Below are positions 11,506 to 23,700 of a stretch of DNA of 42,713 nt, in pieces. The DNA comes from Cerioporus squamosus (Eukaryota; Basidiomycota; Agaricomycetes; Polyporales; Polyporaceae). The stretch is taken from NCBI GenBank assembly GCA_022592435.1, contig JABYQS010000254.1, positions 1-42,713 on the forward strand, written 5' to 3'. The translations under genes and the position numbers were made by a program. The notes under the pieces were generated by a model. The model was not told the origin of the DNA and did not search any database. It saw only the letters and a program-made list of their open reading frames with translations. Positions within the stretch are counted from its first letter, which is position 1. The number at the start of each line of letters is the position of its first letter.

Positions 11506-13007
11506 ATGGCTCGCACGAACCTTGACACCGATTCAGAGTCGGATCACGATATGCCCCCACCGTGCATCACAGACGATGAGGAAGAAACAGCGACTGTGAA
11601 TGACGCGGAGCAGACGCAGCCTGAAGAACGCGGGGACGGCAACTGGGAGGATGAAGAGGAGTATTGTCCCAATGGCTTCCCATCTCCATTCTTCTTCATC
11701 AACCGCCACCCCTACACGCTTGTTGAGCTTCGCATGCGCCAGTTCTCGGGCAAGATCCGCTCAAAGCCGAACTGGTGGCAGAAGGTCTACGACGCCTCCA
11801 TCGTCGCCAAGTGGCGCGAGGAGATCATTGCGCAGGACCGCGCTCTCGTCGAGAAGCTCTGGGGCGGCAAAGAGCGGTACAAGCTCGGGAGGGGCAAGAA
11901 AACAAAGAAGTTGCCGCGGTATCCCATCTCGAAGGCGCAGCTTGACTCAAGTACGAGGCCGCTCAGCGCGATCCAGAGACCGGGATCTTCGTACGTTCCG
12001 AACATGGCTGAGCGCAGGCGGGTGCTGATGACTGCGACAGGCGACGTCAATCGGTGGTGTTTACGAGTCGCGGTCGTTAATCCCGTCCGGGCTCAAGGAC
12101 GACCTTCTCCAGGGCGTTGCGCTCCTCGAGAATGTCCCGGACGATGAGAAGGACTGGCATCCGGGATCGAACAACCAAGTGCTCGATCTCGTTCATCCGT
12201 CGCTCTATTGCCTGCGCATTGGGGAATCTCGCTTCGTCCGAACGCGGCTGACGAGGACTCGCTGGAGATCCTCACACAGGAGGCTTACGAGGAGCGCCGT
12301 CCCGACGCAGCCAACTTGAAGCAGGTGTGGTACAAGCATTCACGGTACATCATGTCACGCAACTACCAGTGGCTGCCGACAGACTTCGCAGTGTCTGAGT
12401 CGGGCGACGTGAGGCCGCTAGCGTACATCAACAACCTCCATTCCACCCGTCACGCTGCCCTGTACCCACCCATCGCTTCCATCCTTGGCCGCTTCATCCC
12501 TCTCTTCGAGCGAGTCATCTCCGATGTGCTCTCTCGTGAGCCTCCGCGTGCTGTCAAAGAGGACCCGTACAGTTGGTACGCGACAGCCAGCCTGAACAGC
12601 CCGACTGGAATGACCAGAAGGCGTACAGGGCATGGGAGCGCAAGCATCACTGGCCGCGGATTCCCCAGCCCGCCCCGTTCACCCCTCCAGACACCTCCAA
12701 GCGCGTGCAGTACCCGCTCAAGGGGCGCAAGGTGCAGGTGATCGTGAAGCTCGCGAACATCGTGCTCACGCCGGAGAACCCGCGGTACCCGGGCGGTGCG
12801 TGGCACGCCGAGGGCATGGCGAACGAGAACATCGTCGCGACAGGCCTGTACTACTACGCGTGCGAGCACATCACTGAGTCGCGCCTCGACTTCCGCGTCA
12901 CGGTCGGCACCTCGGACGGGTCCGATATGCGCTACCAACAGGATGACAACCGCGGGTACACGGTCGCGTACGGGTTCGGGCGCGACCAGCACCAGGTCCA
13001 GGAGCTG
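11506..13007 (+). pseudogene. DUF4246 gene, decayed and 3'-truncated
   Basis: A third member of the DUF4246 family found intact at 17433 and 30174. It has a unique acidic N-terminal extension of about 55 residues before FPSPFFF. The conserved intron is present at 11991-12040, then the frame resumes with ATSIGGVYESRSLI. Lesions seen: loss of about 16 bases near 11947, removing the YIFEEL-type segment and shifting the frame; a one-base shift near 12232 after the GESRFVR-type stretch; a two-base gain or one-base loss near 12582 in the SWY/DSQPEQ region; and an abrupt end of homology at 13007, after GRDQHQVQEL. About 115 C-terminal residues are missing, including the second conserved His and the Arg. 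The WHAEGMANEN motif remains. It is almost surely non-functional. Confidence 0.85.
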
Positions 13008-13496
13008 CCATTGCATACTACGATTCATGAATATACGTCCGAATCGCATGGCTCATCTCGCGGCGAGTCTCAACAAACTAAACTCAATTTCAAACAGGGA
13101 TGCCCATCTTTTGGACGCCATGAAAACGGACACCATCATCATCGTACATGTCCCCGACTGTGTATATTGGACTCGGTATTGGTATTTACTCAGGTTTCTC
13201 ATGATAGTACCCACCGCAATCTCTCCCTCATGTTTTGTCTCACTCGCTCACCATGGCAATCGTCGGGAAGTCCTTGTGGGAACTCTGAGTCACTTCAGGC
13301 GAGCAAGTCGCAAGTGCTACGGCTGGCGCCCAAGTGGGGTAGGTAGAGAGGTTCACAAGCTGGCCGTAGAAGGAAGGCTTCCTCAGTACGGCGGGGCTCT
13401 TGCGCACTAATCTTTGTATTCCTCCTCAGTCAGGCGGCACTTGAGCTATAGGCGTAGCGGCGCCTCGGAAATTAATTGAAATTAATTAAATTAATT

Positions 13497-13513
13497 CACG
13501 GCCGCAGGCCGTG
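13497..13513. repeat. Perfect hairpin, 7-bp stem
   Basis: CACGGCC, loop GCA, GGCCGTG, directly following an ATTAATT-rich tract. Confidence 0.7.
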
Positions 13514-13626
13514 CAGGCTCTCTATGGCTCCCCTCAATGAAAATTAATTCAGTGACACCTCGGGCACGTTAGACGCTATTATCTGCGTCTTTCTGAGGTA
13601 CTTGGGAGGTTGACCGATTTTTCTTT

Positions 13627-13644
13627 CCGGCGCTAACGCGCCGG
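13627..13644. repeat. Perfect hairpin, 7-bp stem
   Basis: CCGGCGC, loop TAAC, GCGCCGG; the second of two GC-rich palindromes in this AT-richer stretch. Confidence 0.7.
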
Positions 13645-14128
13645 GAATTGCACAACAGCGGTACAGGGCGCGCTCGCGCAGATTTGGTGCATTTTTGTGG
13701 GCTTCACCTGCGTAACAAACCTCTTCATAAGCTCTTATGCATGTATTTGTACAGTCTCAGGTGTGATTTATGGCACGATGCCATGCAGGAGAGGCTCGCA
13801 AGCCTGTATGATGTGCTGAGCGCCTATCTATCAGCAGTGCGACCAGGAATTAATTGTTCCCCCTCCTGCCCAAAATCCCGTCCTACGCCAATACCCTCAT
13901 TGTGTTGGTACATACTCTGTCTACCCCTTGGCCCTTTTTTGAGCTCAAACACTGCAGAAACGAAGCGGGAATACAAGTACGAACATCGGGTGGCTGATTG
14001 TTTACTTGAGTTACTTGCTACCAAATATAGTAAGTCAAATTCAAACTCAGTCAAGTCAGGTCTGCGCTACACCTATAGATCAACTGCCAGTCAGGCCGTT
14101 CTCATCTCTGGGGGATACATCCGCTGAG

Positions 14129-15381
14129 TTAGACCACAGACGAAACGGGATGAGATAACGCACACGTCTCAACGACCACCTCGATCGTCCCGCGTCTGAC
14201 AAAACGGGGCAACAGCGCCTCAGCCTCTCGCAACCGCCTCTCCGCCTTCCCCGTCTTGTTGTTGCCAAACGCTACGATCTTGAGCCGATGGATGCCATCG
14301 AGAGGCTTGAGCGAAAGCAAGTCGTCGAGACCCTCCTGGCGAAGGAGGAGACCGAGCGCTGCGCTGTCCTCCTCTCGGTCGAGCAAGGTGAAGTCCAGCG
14401 TGAATTCCTCGAGGTGCGCAGAACGAACTTGGGCAAGTACAGATGCCACCCAGGGGTGGTCAAGGCAGTTCACTTGGAACACCAGGCTGCGCAACTCGAA
14501 CAGGGTAGAGACCGCTACAATAGACCCGGGACCGCAGTTGCGTGGACCAGGTCAGTAGAGTCACTTGAGAAAGCACGCACCAAACAGCTGGCTCACCTGC
14601 GTAGGTGTCCGGCGCCGATGCATCCCACATCCACGCGATTGACAACTTCTCGATAGCTGTGCCCAGCAGCGGGAGCAGATCGTCGACCTTGTCCGTCTCC
14701 AGCATCTGGCATGGAATTCCCGTCAGTTGGCGACGCGGGCTCCACATGGTGAACGTATGGCATGCGTACCTCTACCGTGGTCAGACTCTGGCAGCGACCA
14801 GGGAAGTCCGCTGGATCGACTTCTGTACCATGCCCGGCCCATCCCGTCTGGAAGATGTTCAACTCCTCAAGCTCTGGGAACGACCATACGATCCGCACCA
14901 GGTCCGCGAGGGTGTCAAAGTAGAATCCATCTATCCAGAGTGTGCGCAGCCGTGCGCGCCCGCTCCACTTCTTCATGAATTCCACCTGGACGGTGGTGAG
15001 CGCAAGCGAGTTCGTGCAGCATGCGAACCTAAGCCCGCACAGCGCAGTGAGTTTCTTGAAGAGACTCTCTGGGAAAGGGACCTGTTCGACGGGGGCTGGC
15101 TGGCTGTCGCAGTCCGTTGTCTTGAACCAGAATTCGAGGCGCTTGACAAGTGGGGAGATGATGGCTGGGGACTCCTGGAGTGTCCGCGCGAAGAGCCTGA
15201 TCGACTCGAGCCGGTCGAGCTCGACGTGCTTGTACAGCTGGCACTGAGCCCGCGGGAGCCAGCTCCGGCACGTCAGCGCGCACGCGCGAAGGTCTGCGTA
15301 GTGCTCTGAGGGACCTGCGATGCGGTCCGGGGCGAGGCTGTCGATGATGCGATCCTGAAGCTCTTGCGGTATGAGCTGCAT
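14129..15381 (-). CDS. F-box protein with degenerate C-terminal repeat region, copy 1
   Basis: F-box proteins act as substrate adaptors of SCF ubiquitin ligases. Proposed exons: 15381-14770, 14705-14597 and 14514-14129 (368 residues). The N-terminal F-box-like segment reads MQLIPQELQDRIIDSLA followed by LRACALTCRSWLPRAQ (about residues 1-45). The rest looks like a poorly conserved leucine-rich fold (LRTLWIDGFYF, LEELNIF, LEEFTLDFTL). It is a paralogue of the gene at 32669: the second exon is 109 bases in both and the splice phases agree. An upstream in-frame Met at 15516 exists, but the frame there crosses a GTAAGT-like donor, so I prefer the Met just before the F-box. It is convergent with the decayed DUF4246 gene and downstream of esterase copy 4. 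Confidence 0.78.
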
Positions 15382-15685
15382 GCGGACAGACTCAGCGACG
15401 GTCGTGGTGGCTAGAGGGAGCGCGAGAGAGGTACAATCAAGGTCAGTGCCACGACACGTACGGGAGCCATCGATTGCTGACTTACGAGAACCCGTCGCGC
15501 GAGTATCGCGTTCCAACCCACGTGGTCATATTAGCATTTGAACCTTCGTTCTCACCGCTTCGACTCCGAGAACTTGTCACTCAAATTGGAGTGGTCCGTG
15601 CTGCTCTCCGACATCAGGGCTCTTCCTGCCTCACTGGGCTTCGTGAGCACCATGCAGAGTCGTCATCTTGACACTGCCCATACAC
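15382..15685. other. Short intergenic/5' leader; no gene seen
   Basis: It carries the promoter and leader of the F-box gene and the 3' end of the broken esterase copy 4. A GTAAGT near 15483 could belong to a 5'-UTR intron. Confidence 0.4.
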
Positions 15686-16869
15686 TCAAGCATCCTTCCT
15701 TACGAACCCCTGACTGAGGCTGAGTAACCACCTCAGCCCGTCTCGTGTATCACAGTCCAACCTCAACGCGGTCGGATTCGATGGCCAGATGTAGTGGAAC
15801 GCATGCGGAGTCCCTTCGTACCTGTTGTGGCCAGGACGGAGTAGAATTGTGAAATGAGCTTCAGCCGCTATTTGACCGTGAGGAGTACGTACCGGGCAAT
15901 CTTAGTCGGTATGCCGGACTTGCGGAGAATCTTCTCGTACAGGATGCCTTCGTCGCGGAGGGGATCAAGACCTAGCACCTGGATGAACGCGGGAGCGAGG
16001 CCGACGTGCGAAGGGGCAAGAAGCGGCGAAGTGCGCAGGTCTGTCGGCGACGCTCCGTACAAGTCTGTTGGCGTCCGAAGTCTATCAAGCCCGTAGTCAC
16101 AGACAGAAAGAGTGGGGGACGCACTGTAGAAGGTCAAGACAGCTGCGAAGTTCATCACAGGTGCGTCCTTGCCCTCGTCGTACGAGCGCAGGTCGGCTCT
16201 ATACTTCTCGGGATACGCTTCGGGATGGCAGACGGGGGGTTCGCGCAGGTACTGGCCAATTACCGGAGTCGCGCTAAAGAAGGGGTCGTCGCGCGCCGCC
16301 AGCGCCAGCGCCGCTGCGTAGTTCCCTCCAGCGGACTCTCCTCCGACGAGCAGGCCCTTCCTGGGGTCTACCTTCAGCTCGGCCGCATCCTCTACTACCT
16401 TGGAATGGATCAAGCTCAACCCTTGCTGAGTGCCAGGGGCGTTGCAAGGCCCGGCTTACCCATTCGAGCGCCGTGAGATTGTCATTGAAGCCAGTCGGAA
16501 AGGGTGTTCTGGGGCAAGTCTGAAGACCGTAGTTAGATCCGTGACCACACCAAAAGTCGAGAGCTAACCTATACTCCACTAGAATGATGGCGAGCCCCAA
16601 TTCAACGCTGACAGTTCGGAGGTTGTTCTCATCCGTGTAGATGTCATCCTGTACCCAACCTGTCCACCAGAGGACCATAAACGTTAAGCATGCCATGAGC
16701 TGTCGTACGACGCTTGCAACTCGCGAACAAGTCCATTGCTCACCTCCACCGTGGAACCAAAGCAAGACCGGATATCTCCCGTCCTCTGGTCCCGCAGGCT
16801 GCAAGATTTGAACCATTATCTCACCGACCTCGACCGGGATATGCCGGTCGAATACGTTGTACGTTGATC
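15686..16869 (-). pseudogene. Alpha/beta-hydrolase copy 4, first exon missing and frameshifted
   Basis: Clear HSL-type esterase homology in exons 16869-16744, 16659-16569, 16519-16460, 16398-16125, 16064-15893 and 15821-15686. Motifs: WFHGGG, GGESAG nucleophile elbow, GLDPLRDEG and PHAFHYI, so the catalytic residues survive, and all splice sites are intact. Two faults are visible. The 61-base LAPEHPFP exon is 60 bases here: a base is lost near 16497-16506, so LAPEH and FPTGFNDN lie in different frames. No first exon encoding the usual MxxDxELAAALA N-terminus is found between 16870 and the next gene at 17432. The frame upstream stays open as far as a Met at 17296, so a replaced N-terminus is possible. 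Either a young pseudogene or, if the missing base is an assembly error, a 5'-altered gene. Confidence 0.75.
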
Positions 16870-17432
16870 CTAGGCGGCCAGTGAGCAGGATTTGCTCTCT
16901 CCTCCGTACAACGGTGTATATCGAGCGAGCAGTGAGCACGGATGATGGCTCAAGCTTCAAGACTGGCTCAAGGCAAGATCCTTGACGCTCGAAATTTAAT
17001 ATGAGGCAGCAGGCGCTTCCGGAGCCCGGGTGTTCCCGCTGAGTGGAAGTTGGGCGGTACATCTTTCCGGGTGGTTCAACTTCCTCTTCGCGCTCATCTG
17101 GATCCCTCTCTGTGCCAAAAGAGCCAAGAAAGAGCAGGTTATTGACTTCGTCCTTGCAGGATGAACGGATGGCCGACTGTGGGCGCACATTCTGGCCATC
17201 ATGCATCAAGGCTCTCTCCGGCTTGCAGCGAGCTGAGCCCGAAGACGGTGGAACGGGCGAGATCTGTAGGGTGTCTATAACAACGCCGGCATGCAAGCCA
17301 TCTTTTCCAATGGATCGGCAGACGACTCAGTGGAGGTTGCATATTCCCTCTCTCGGGATCGTCATGAAGCGGATATAGTAGAACAATAAGATACAATTAC
17401 ATGTCGACAAGGACCTCTGGAGCAGATCTAGG
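16870..17432. other. Intergenic, 560 bp; lacks the expected esterase first exon
   Basis: Between the DUF4246 gene (17433) and esterase copy 4. All three minus-strand frames were read for the conserved esterase N-terminus and none matched. An open frame on the minus strand spans 17296 to 16744 but does not resemble the family before position 16869. Confidence 0.5.
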
Positions 17433-19179
17433 TTAGTGTTCGCACATATTGAACTCGAGCTCATAGACGTTCTCGTTGTGTTCGACAACGAACCTCGAGC
17501 GCTCCTTCATCAGCTCCGCACGGTGGTCCTCCGCCTTCTCGCGCGACATCACGCCGGGCTTTACGTATTGAGTGACCATATCGAACAGCTCGATCGGCAG
17601 CTTCTGCAGCGCCGGCACCTTCTCGACTTCGTCCATCGACCAGTCCTCCTGCTGCGGCGGGACATGCGTCGTCGACAGGATCTCGGTCTCCGGGTTCACG
17701 AGGAAGAAGCACAGGATCTTCCTATACCCGGGCTTCGTCGGGTCCGCGAGCTCGAACGCGTCGACGTGGTGCTGGTAGATGTTGGGGAACGCGACGCACT
17801 TGTCCTCCTCCGCGACGATGTGCCCGAGCTCCTGGTTCTTGTGGTGGTCGCGTCCGAAGCCGTACGCAACGACATACCCGCGGTGGTCGGACTGCTCGTA
17901 CCGCATCGTAAGCCCGTCCGCCGTTCCAGCTGTCACGCGGAAGTCGAGCCGCGACTCGGTGATGTTCTCGCACGCGTAGTAGTACAGGCCCGTCGCGACG
18001 ATGTTCTCGTTGGCCATGCCCTCGACGTGCCACGCGCCCCCGGCGTACCGCGGGTTCTCGGGCGTGAGCACGATGTTCGCGAGCTTCACGATCACCTGCA
18101 CCTTGCGGCCCTTGAGCGGGTACTGGACGCAGTTCTCGAGGGTCGGCGGGGCGAACGGCGCGGGGTCGGGGATGATGGGCCACCGGTGCTCCTCTGCCCA
18201 GGCCTCGTATGCCGCGTCGTCGTCGTAGCCCGGGCACTCGGGCGAGACCCCGTTGTACCACTCGTAAGGATCGACCTGCACAGCAGGGGGACGCTCGGGC
18301 GAGCGGACGTCGGACAGCACTCGCTCGAACATCGCGATGAAACGCGTGAGGACCGACGTGATGGATGGGTACAGTGCGGCGTCGCGCGACGGGTGCAGGT
18401 TGTTGATGTATCCGAGCGGCTTGACCTCCCCGCTCTCGGATACGGCGAAGTCGGTCGGGAGCCACTGGTACTTCTCCGAGATCATGTACGTCCGCCCCCA
18501 TCGAGTGTAGTTGGTAAGGTCCGCGCGGCGTTCGGTGTATGCCTTCTCCGTGATGACTTCGAGTGGGTCTCCGGAGCTGGCGTTCTCCTTGCGGACCTTG
18601 GACTCGTCGATCACGAGGCAGTAGAGCGACGGGTGGACGAGGTCCAAGACCTGCTTGTTGGAACCGGGGTGCCAGTCCTTCTTCTCTTCGGGCACGTCTT
18701 CGAGGAGGGTGACGCCCTGAACAAGTGTCTCCTTGACATGCGGAGAGATGAGCGACCTCGATTCGTACACCTTGGGAATCGACGTCGCCTGTGCAAGTAG
18801 AGTGAGCCGAGGGTTCAGCAGGGTCGAAAACATCATGGCTACTCACGAAGATGCCAGTCTCCGGGTCGCGCCGTGAAGCTTCGTACTTGAGCTCCTCAAA
18901 TATGTAGTCGAGCTGTGCCTCAGTGATAGGCTCGCGCGGCCACTTCTTGCTGTCGTCTCGGCAGATGCAGCGCTCTTCGCCTCCCCACAACTTGTCGACG
19001 ATCGCGCGGTCCTGTTCGACGATCTCCTGGCGCCACTTCTCGACGATGGTCGGGTCGGTGACTTTCTCCCACCAGTCCAGCTTGGCACGGATCTTGCCAG
19101 AGAAACGGCGCATCCGGAGCTCGACGAGCGTGGTCGGATCGCGTCCTGCGAAATCGAAGGGGGATGGGAAGCCGACCAT
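17433..19179 (-). CDS. DUF4246 protein, copy 1
   Basis: Fungal DUF4246 family, function not established. Exons 19179-18847 and 18788-17433 (562 residues); the intron has GTGAGT and CACAG ends. The N-terminal region (FPSPF, LRMRRFSGKIRAKLDWWEK) precedes the core: HPGSNKQVLDLVHPSLYCLV, QWLPTDFAVSESG, INNLHPSRDAALYP, YPLKGRKVQVIVKLANIVL and GGAWHVEGMANENIVATGL. A tail segment YQHHVDAFELADPTKPGYRK then ILCFFLVNP follows, and MCEH ends the protein. The H-x-E pair, a distal His and an Arg about 15 residues later resemble the metal and 2-oxoglutarate ligands of 2OG-Fe(II) oxygenases; that reading is inference. Nearly colinear with copy 2 at 30174, including the 333-base first exon. Lies directly upstream of esterase copy 4 on the same strand. 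A long open frame on the opposite strand is a codon-bias artefact. Confidence 0.92.
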
Positions 19180-19245
19180 TGTGGGTCTGTAGAGGCGAAA
19201 GTGGGTGAGGCGGGCTCAGTGAGGTGACCGTCGGGATATATCGAC

Positions 19246-19252
19246 TTATATA
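19246..19252 (-). promoter_or_regulatory. TATA-like element, DUF4246 copy 1
   Basis: TTATATA about 67 bases before the ATG at 19179; similar in context to the TATATA upstream of DUF4246 copy 2. Confidence 0.45.
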
Positions 19253-19962
19253 GGGCGCGCTGGGTGTGGCTGATCCAGACCCGTACACGACGGGACCGCC
19301 CCGCCGCCCCGCCCTTAGCCATATATGGTATAGCGGCGCATTAGGGCGCACCTCCGCGCATCCGGCGCGAGTCATGCGCACGAGGGTAGCGTCGCTCGAC
19401 GACAGGGCACGAGTCAGAAACTCTCGTTCAATTCGCCAGTCACTGTCAGGGGCGGGGTCCCTCTGCGGGCTAGCCGCTATGCTGACCGCTCAGCGAACAG
19501 CCAGAAGTGTGGCACGAGAAGCATGAGAGCTGGCATGCATTACTAAGTGATTGAAAAGGTACGACCTCGAGGATGGATAGAAACACAACCAGGAAACCCC
19601 GTGCAAACCCCGTGTATCCGGCTTTGTAGAAGGTGCCATGGCGTCGTACAGGTGGACTGGACCTCTGACTCATCCACCGGCTCAAAAAGTCATATTGTTC
19701 GGGACTGCTCCAGAAATATTGAGACCCAGAGTCGATGGCAGTGGTGCTTACCTGCGCAACAAGTTTCGCGTCCTGGCCATGAGGAGTACTGAATACTTAT
19801 ACTGAGTGTAGTTCTTGTCGCTTGTGGAACGTTGGCAGTTGATCCAAGCTTTGGCAAGTTCAAGCTTCAAGATGATGCGCTAGAGTCCAGGAGCAAGTGA
19901 TGGTTAACCTGTCAAAGACGGCGGAGTCGGAGTAAGGAACTCGGTGAGTTACTTACTGTCGT

Positions 19963-20012
19963 TTGTTTGTGCATGTTAGCATCCCAAGCTATCGGCTCCC
20001 TGATTTGAATCT
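19963..20012 (+). repeat. Dispersed 50-bp repeat, copy 3
   Basis: TTGTTTGTGC, then GTTAGCATCCCAAGCTATCG and CTCCCTGATTTGAATCT; the most diverged of the three copies. Confidence 0.7.
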
Positions 20013-20711
20013 CACTGCTTCGTGGCGAACGCTTTCAGCTGAATGCAGCCATCTCCGACTGTACATCTGCTGCTCCCATCGAATAGAAACTATCGGCGGT
20101 TCGAGCGCACCATCATGGACCTCCCGGATCTTGGCCGACTTGTCGAGACTGAGTCTGTCACTGCGATTCCAGTGGCCCAGTGTGTTTTGAGAGTCGCAGG
20201 CATGTGTCTTCGCCGACTCCGGTTGCTTCGTCGCCCGATGAACAGTCAGAGGCAAACACTGGTCGATATCCCGATTTGCTTTCTGAACAGCACAAGACTC
20301 CGGCCACAGGACTCTGCCGCTGACCCCGGTAACAGCCACCCAACGCAGCACGCGGTCCGGTCAGTACTAGTACTTACGTGGATGAGTGCTTCGACCCCGG
20401 GTCACTCAGCCGACGCACGGTCTAGGAGCAATCCGCAGAGTCCAAGTCCATATGAACAGACACAGTAGCTAGCGAGTCGATAACTATGGATTACAGCAGC
20501 ACGAGAGACCATCGATCAGGGTAAAGAGAAACGACGGACGACAGGCGACGAGAGGATGAGCTGTATAGACTGGGGAGAGAGAAACCACGTCCCACGCAGG
20601 ACGAAACTATGAGCAAAGCCGAAACCAAGAGGATAAAGTAGACTCAACGCGACGCACAACCCGCCCTCTCACGCCCTCCCCCTCTCCCTCCCTCCCCTCC
20701 CCAGCTCGCAA

Positions 20712-23700
20712 TCATCGCGCGACGCCATACTCGCTGTCCCCACTCGGCCTCGCACTCGCATACGCCCCATACCCATACCCGGGCCCTCCCGCGCCCCTCA
20801 GCCCCACGCCCGCCATCCCTGCCTCCGTATTCCCAACGTAGGGAGCATGTCCGCCGGACCCGGACCCGGAGCTCGTGGTGACGTTCGTCGTCGACTGCGC
20901 GCCGCCCTCGTACGAATACGGCGCTAACCTGACGTTCTCGTCGTAGCTTGCCCGGGGCGCGCGCACAGCGGACATGGACATCGACTCACCGGCCCTGGGG
21001 GCAGACCTCGAGTCAACGCGCTGCGTCTGCATCTGCATTTGGCTCGACGAGCCGGCGTACCCGTTGCTGCCGTTCGTGTTCGGCCGCGGGCTCAACCCGA
21101 AGGCTTGCCCGAAGTCCATCTTCGTCTGCTTGCCAGCCTCGTCGGTGACGGGGATCCGCGGGCCGTGCGTGCCGGGCTTCCCGCGCGCGTAGTCGATGAA
21201 GAACCTGATCGAGCCTGCAATCTCGTGCGCGAAGTCCGCTGCGGGGGCGCATATGTCAGCCTGCGAGAGCAATACGTGAGGGGCCGGGACGTACAGTAGT
21301 TGATGCTGTCCCAGAGGGCGCGCCATGCGCCGTACCGAGTGGCGCCCTTGACCTTGGTATACTCCTTCCAGTTGTACGCGTACATCATGAACGCGGAGAA
21401 GATGACCATCTCTATGCAGATCGCGAGCGCGTTCAGGCCGTCCGCGATGTTCGTCTCGGTCCAGTACTGCGTCGCGTGGATCACGCGGCCTTCTAGCGCA
21501 TCAAACTAATCACAGCGGAGGTCAGCATAAGCATGAGCTTGAACGCGCGCCAGCACGCACCACGAGCGACTGGTAGAACGTGAACATGACGATGAGCTTG
21601 ATTGACAGGAACTTCGCGAGCGGCTTGCGGCCTTTGAGCTCATCCTTCGTGAGTCCATAGAAGACGAGCAGGCCGTACAGCGCGATGGTGATGCTGACGC
21701 CGTCGATCACACTGATGTATGCGTGTGCGGTCTTGAAGCTCCACGGGCCCGACTCGCAGAGCACGCCGTAATGTTCGCAGATCATGCCTGCGATCGACAA
21801 TGCTGCATACGAGAGAGGTGAGGATTATGTGAGAAGCATGTACGGCACTCGAGCTTACCAGGTCGTAGGATGACGTATTGTAGTACGGACCACTGCAGTC
21901 TTGGTCAGTATTGGAGGCGTGCGATAACCATGGTACGCACCTTCACTGTGTACATGAAGTATGCCTGCGGACGAACGATAAGCGCGCTGCAGAACTGAGC
22001 ACATGTATGCGTACCTTCGTCGGACGATATCTCCAACAGCAGAATGGCAGTGGTAGGCTGGACTTGTCTTTCCGCACGATAGCGTGGTCCACAACGTGCC
22101 CCTCTGCAGTAGCCGCGACATATTCGATGAGTAGGAGGCTGACGAGCGACAGCACTCGGTCAGCTTGAGCACGTAGCGTTAGAGGGAGGCACTTACAGGA
22201 AGGCACTGAGGGTCACGGACTGAAGCACAGTTGTTAGCAGACGAGATAACCCGCTACGCAAGGACCCATATCAACCCACCTCGTAAGCTGAAATGATGGA
22301 ATGTGTCAGATGGAGGTTTGACGAGTGATGTGGCGTCGCACTTACCAGTCTCGATGAAATCGTAGTATGTGTAGCTGCGGAAGTAGCGGTAGGAGAAGAA
22401 GGAGATGATGGCGTAGACTGCGGGCATGTACAATATTCGGAGGCTGTAAAATCAAGACGATGTTAATCATGCATTTGAACGAGATGCTGGACTCATGAAC
22501 AGAAAAGAAAACGAGCGCATAGCTTGGAACAACATGCGACATATCCCGCACCCTCGCGAGGCTCTCGAGCAACGTTCCTCCGCCATGAGGGGGGTGCGGA
22601 ACGACTCCAACCTCCACTAAGCAGGATACAACCCGCGACGTCGGGTCGGGCGCACCTCGGTTACTCCAACACGACTCGCCCTACCTAGTTGCATTACAAG
22701 ATCGTGAGTGCTTACTTCTGCGCGACCAGAGCAACCGCGCAGTCAGCGGTCCTGCGCGAGCAAGCCAGGATTACCAGCGTGTGCGAGTCATACATGAAAC
22801 AAGGCCTTGAGGTGCTTCTCGCGTCCGGCACGCGCCGGGGGACATTCGCAGATTTTGTGCGCGAGACACGGGCTCGACCCGCTGCACGGGGCCAGCTCGC
22901 GTTCTGAAACCCTCATCAAGTTTCGTCTGCGAGCGCAAGACGAAGCTCAGCAGACGGGAAGAAGCTTCGCGTCGACGTCGCATGGCTCGCATCGTAACCG
23001 GGGAGGTGTTCCGCTGGGAGGGAACGCCGGAGCGACTAAAAATTCTGCTATATGCGCGACATTGCAATAGTCTCGCGACATAGCCGAGCAGTAGTCCTCC
23101 GCCGCGGTGGTGGAGAGAGGGGGGGGGGGGTGATATCCCGAACTCAAACTCAAGGCATGCGACGAGATACGACCCCACGACTCCATTGAGCAGGTGCGGG
23201 GGCGAACCTCGTTACTTCGATATGACTGCCGTCCGCAGATCGCCTCGAAGCATATTCCAACGCGGTCATTGCATGAACGGCATTGCGCAAGGAGTCAGAT
23301 CGCGCTGCACGCATATGAGCATTCGTCGTCCGCGTAGAGCAGCTCCTTGCACAGGCGGCCCTTTCGGGCCATGGCTCCTCTGTCGTCCTTGCTGTCTGGA
23401 GACTCGCAATGTAGCGCATGAAGCCGGCAGTGCAACACCGCGACGCGCTCACACCGGGTCCAGCTTGTTGCCCGCCGCCGCCTCGAAGCCGTCCGTTCTC
23501 CAATCCCCAACCTCTCCGTGGTTCGACGCTAAATGGATGGGAGAGTAGAGCTCTGCACTGCTGGTAACGAGACTGTATGCGCGGGTGGGGGGGCCAACTT
23601 TACGGAACAACCACCAGAAAATGGGCCTGAGTTCAAGAGCGTGCGTCGCCACAACAGAACAGAGATGAGCCCATACTAGGGGTGAAGGTGGACGCACATT

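Larger units (their letters stand above)
13008..14128. other. AT-richer insertion-like stretch with hairpins; no firm gene
   Basis: It starts exactly where DUF4246 homology stops and ends at the stop codon of the convergent F-box gene. It contains AATTAATT runs (13469-13496, 13541-13550, 13846-13855) and perfect hairpins. An open frame at 13648-14127 (159 codons) has no recognisable domain, so I leave it uncalled. The composition differs from the neighbouring genes and suggests mobile-element debris. Confidence 0.45.
19180..20711. other. Intergenic, 1.5 kb; no gene seen
   Basis: Promoter of DUF4246 copy 1 and the 3' flank of the TMEM184-like gene, with dispersed-repeat copy 3. Short frames (for example 20043-20468) lack recognisable domains. 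Confidence 0.5.
22444..23697 (-). other. Expanded intron 3 of the TMEM184-like gene
   Basis: Flanking exons join exactly within the conserved EQRQ-ILRILYMP segment, with donor GTGCGT at 23697 and acceptor TTTTACAG ending at 22444. The 1,254 bases between contain a degenerate direct duplication and a 12-G run (23119-23130). No conserved exon is needed inside, since the protein is complete without it. Confidence 0.8.
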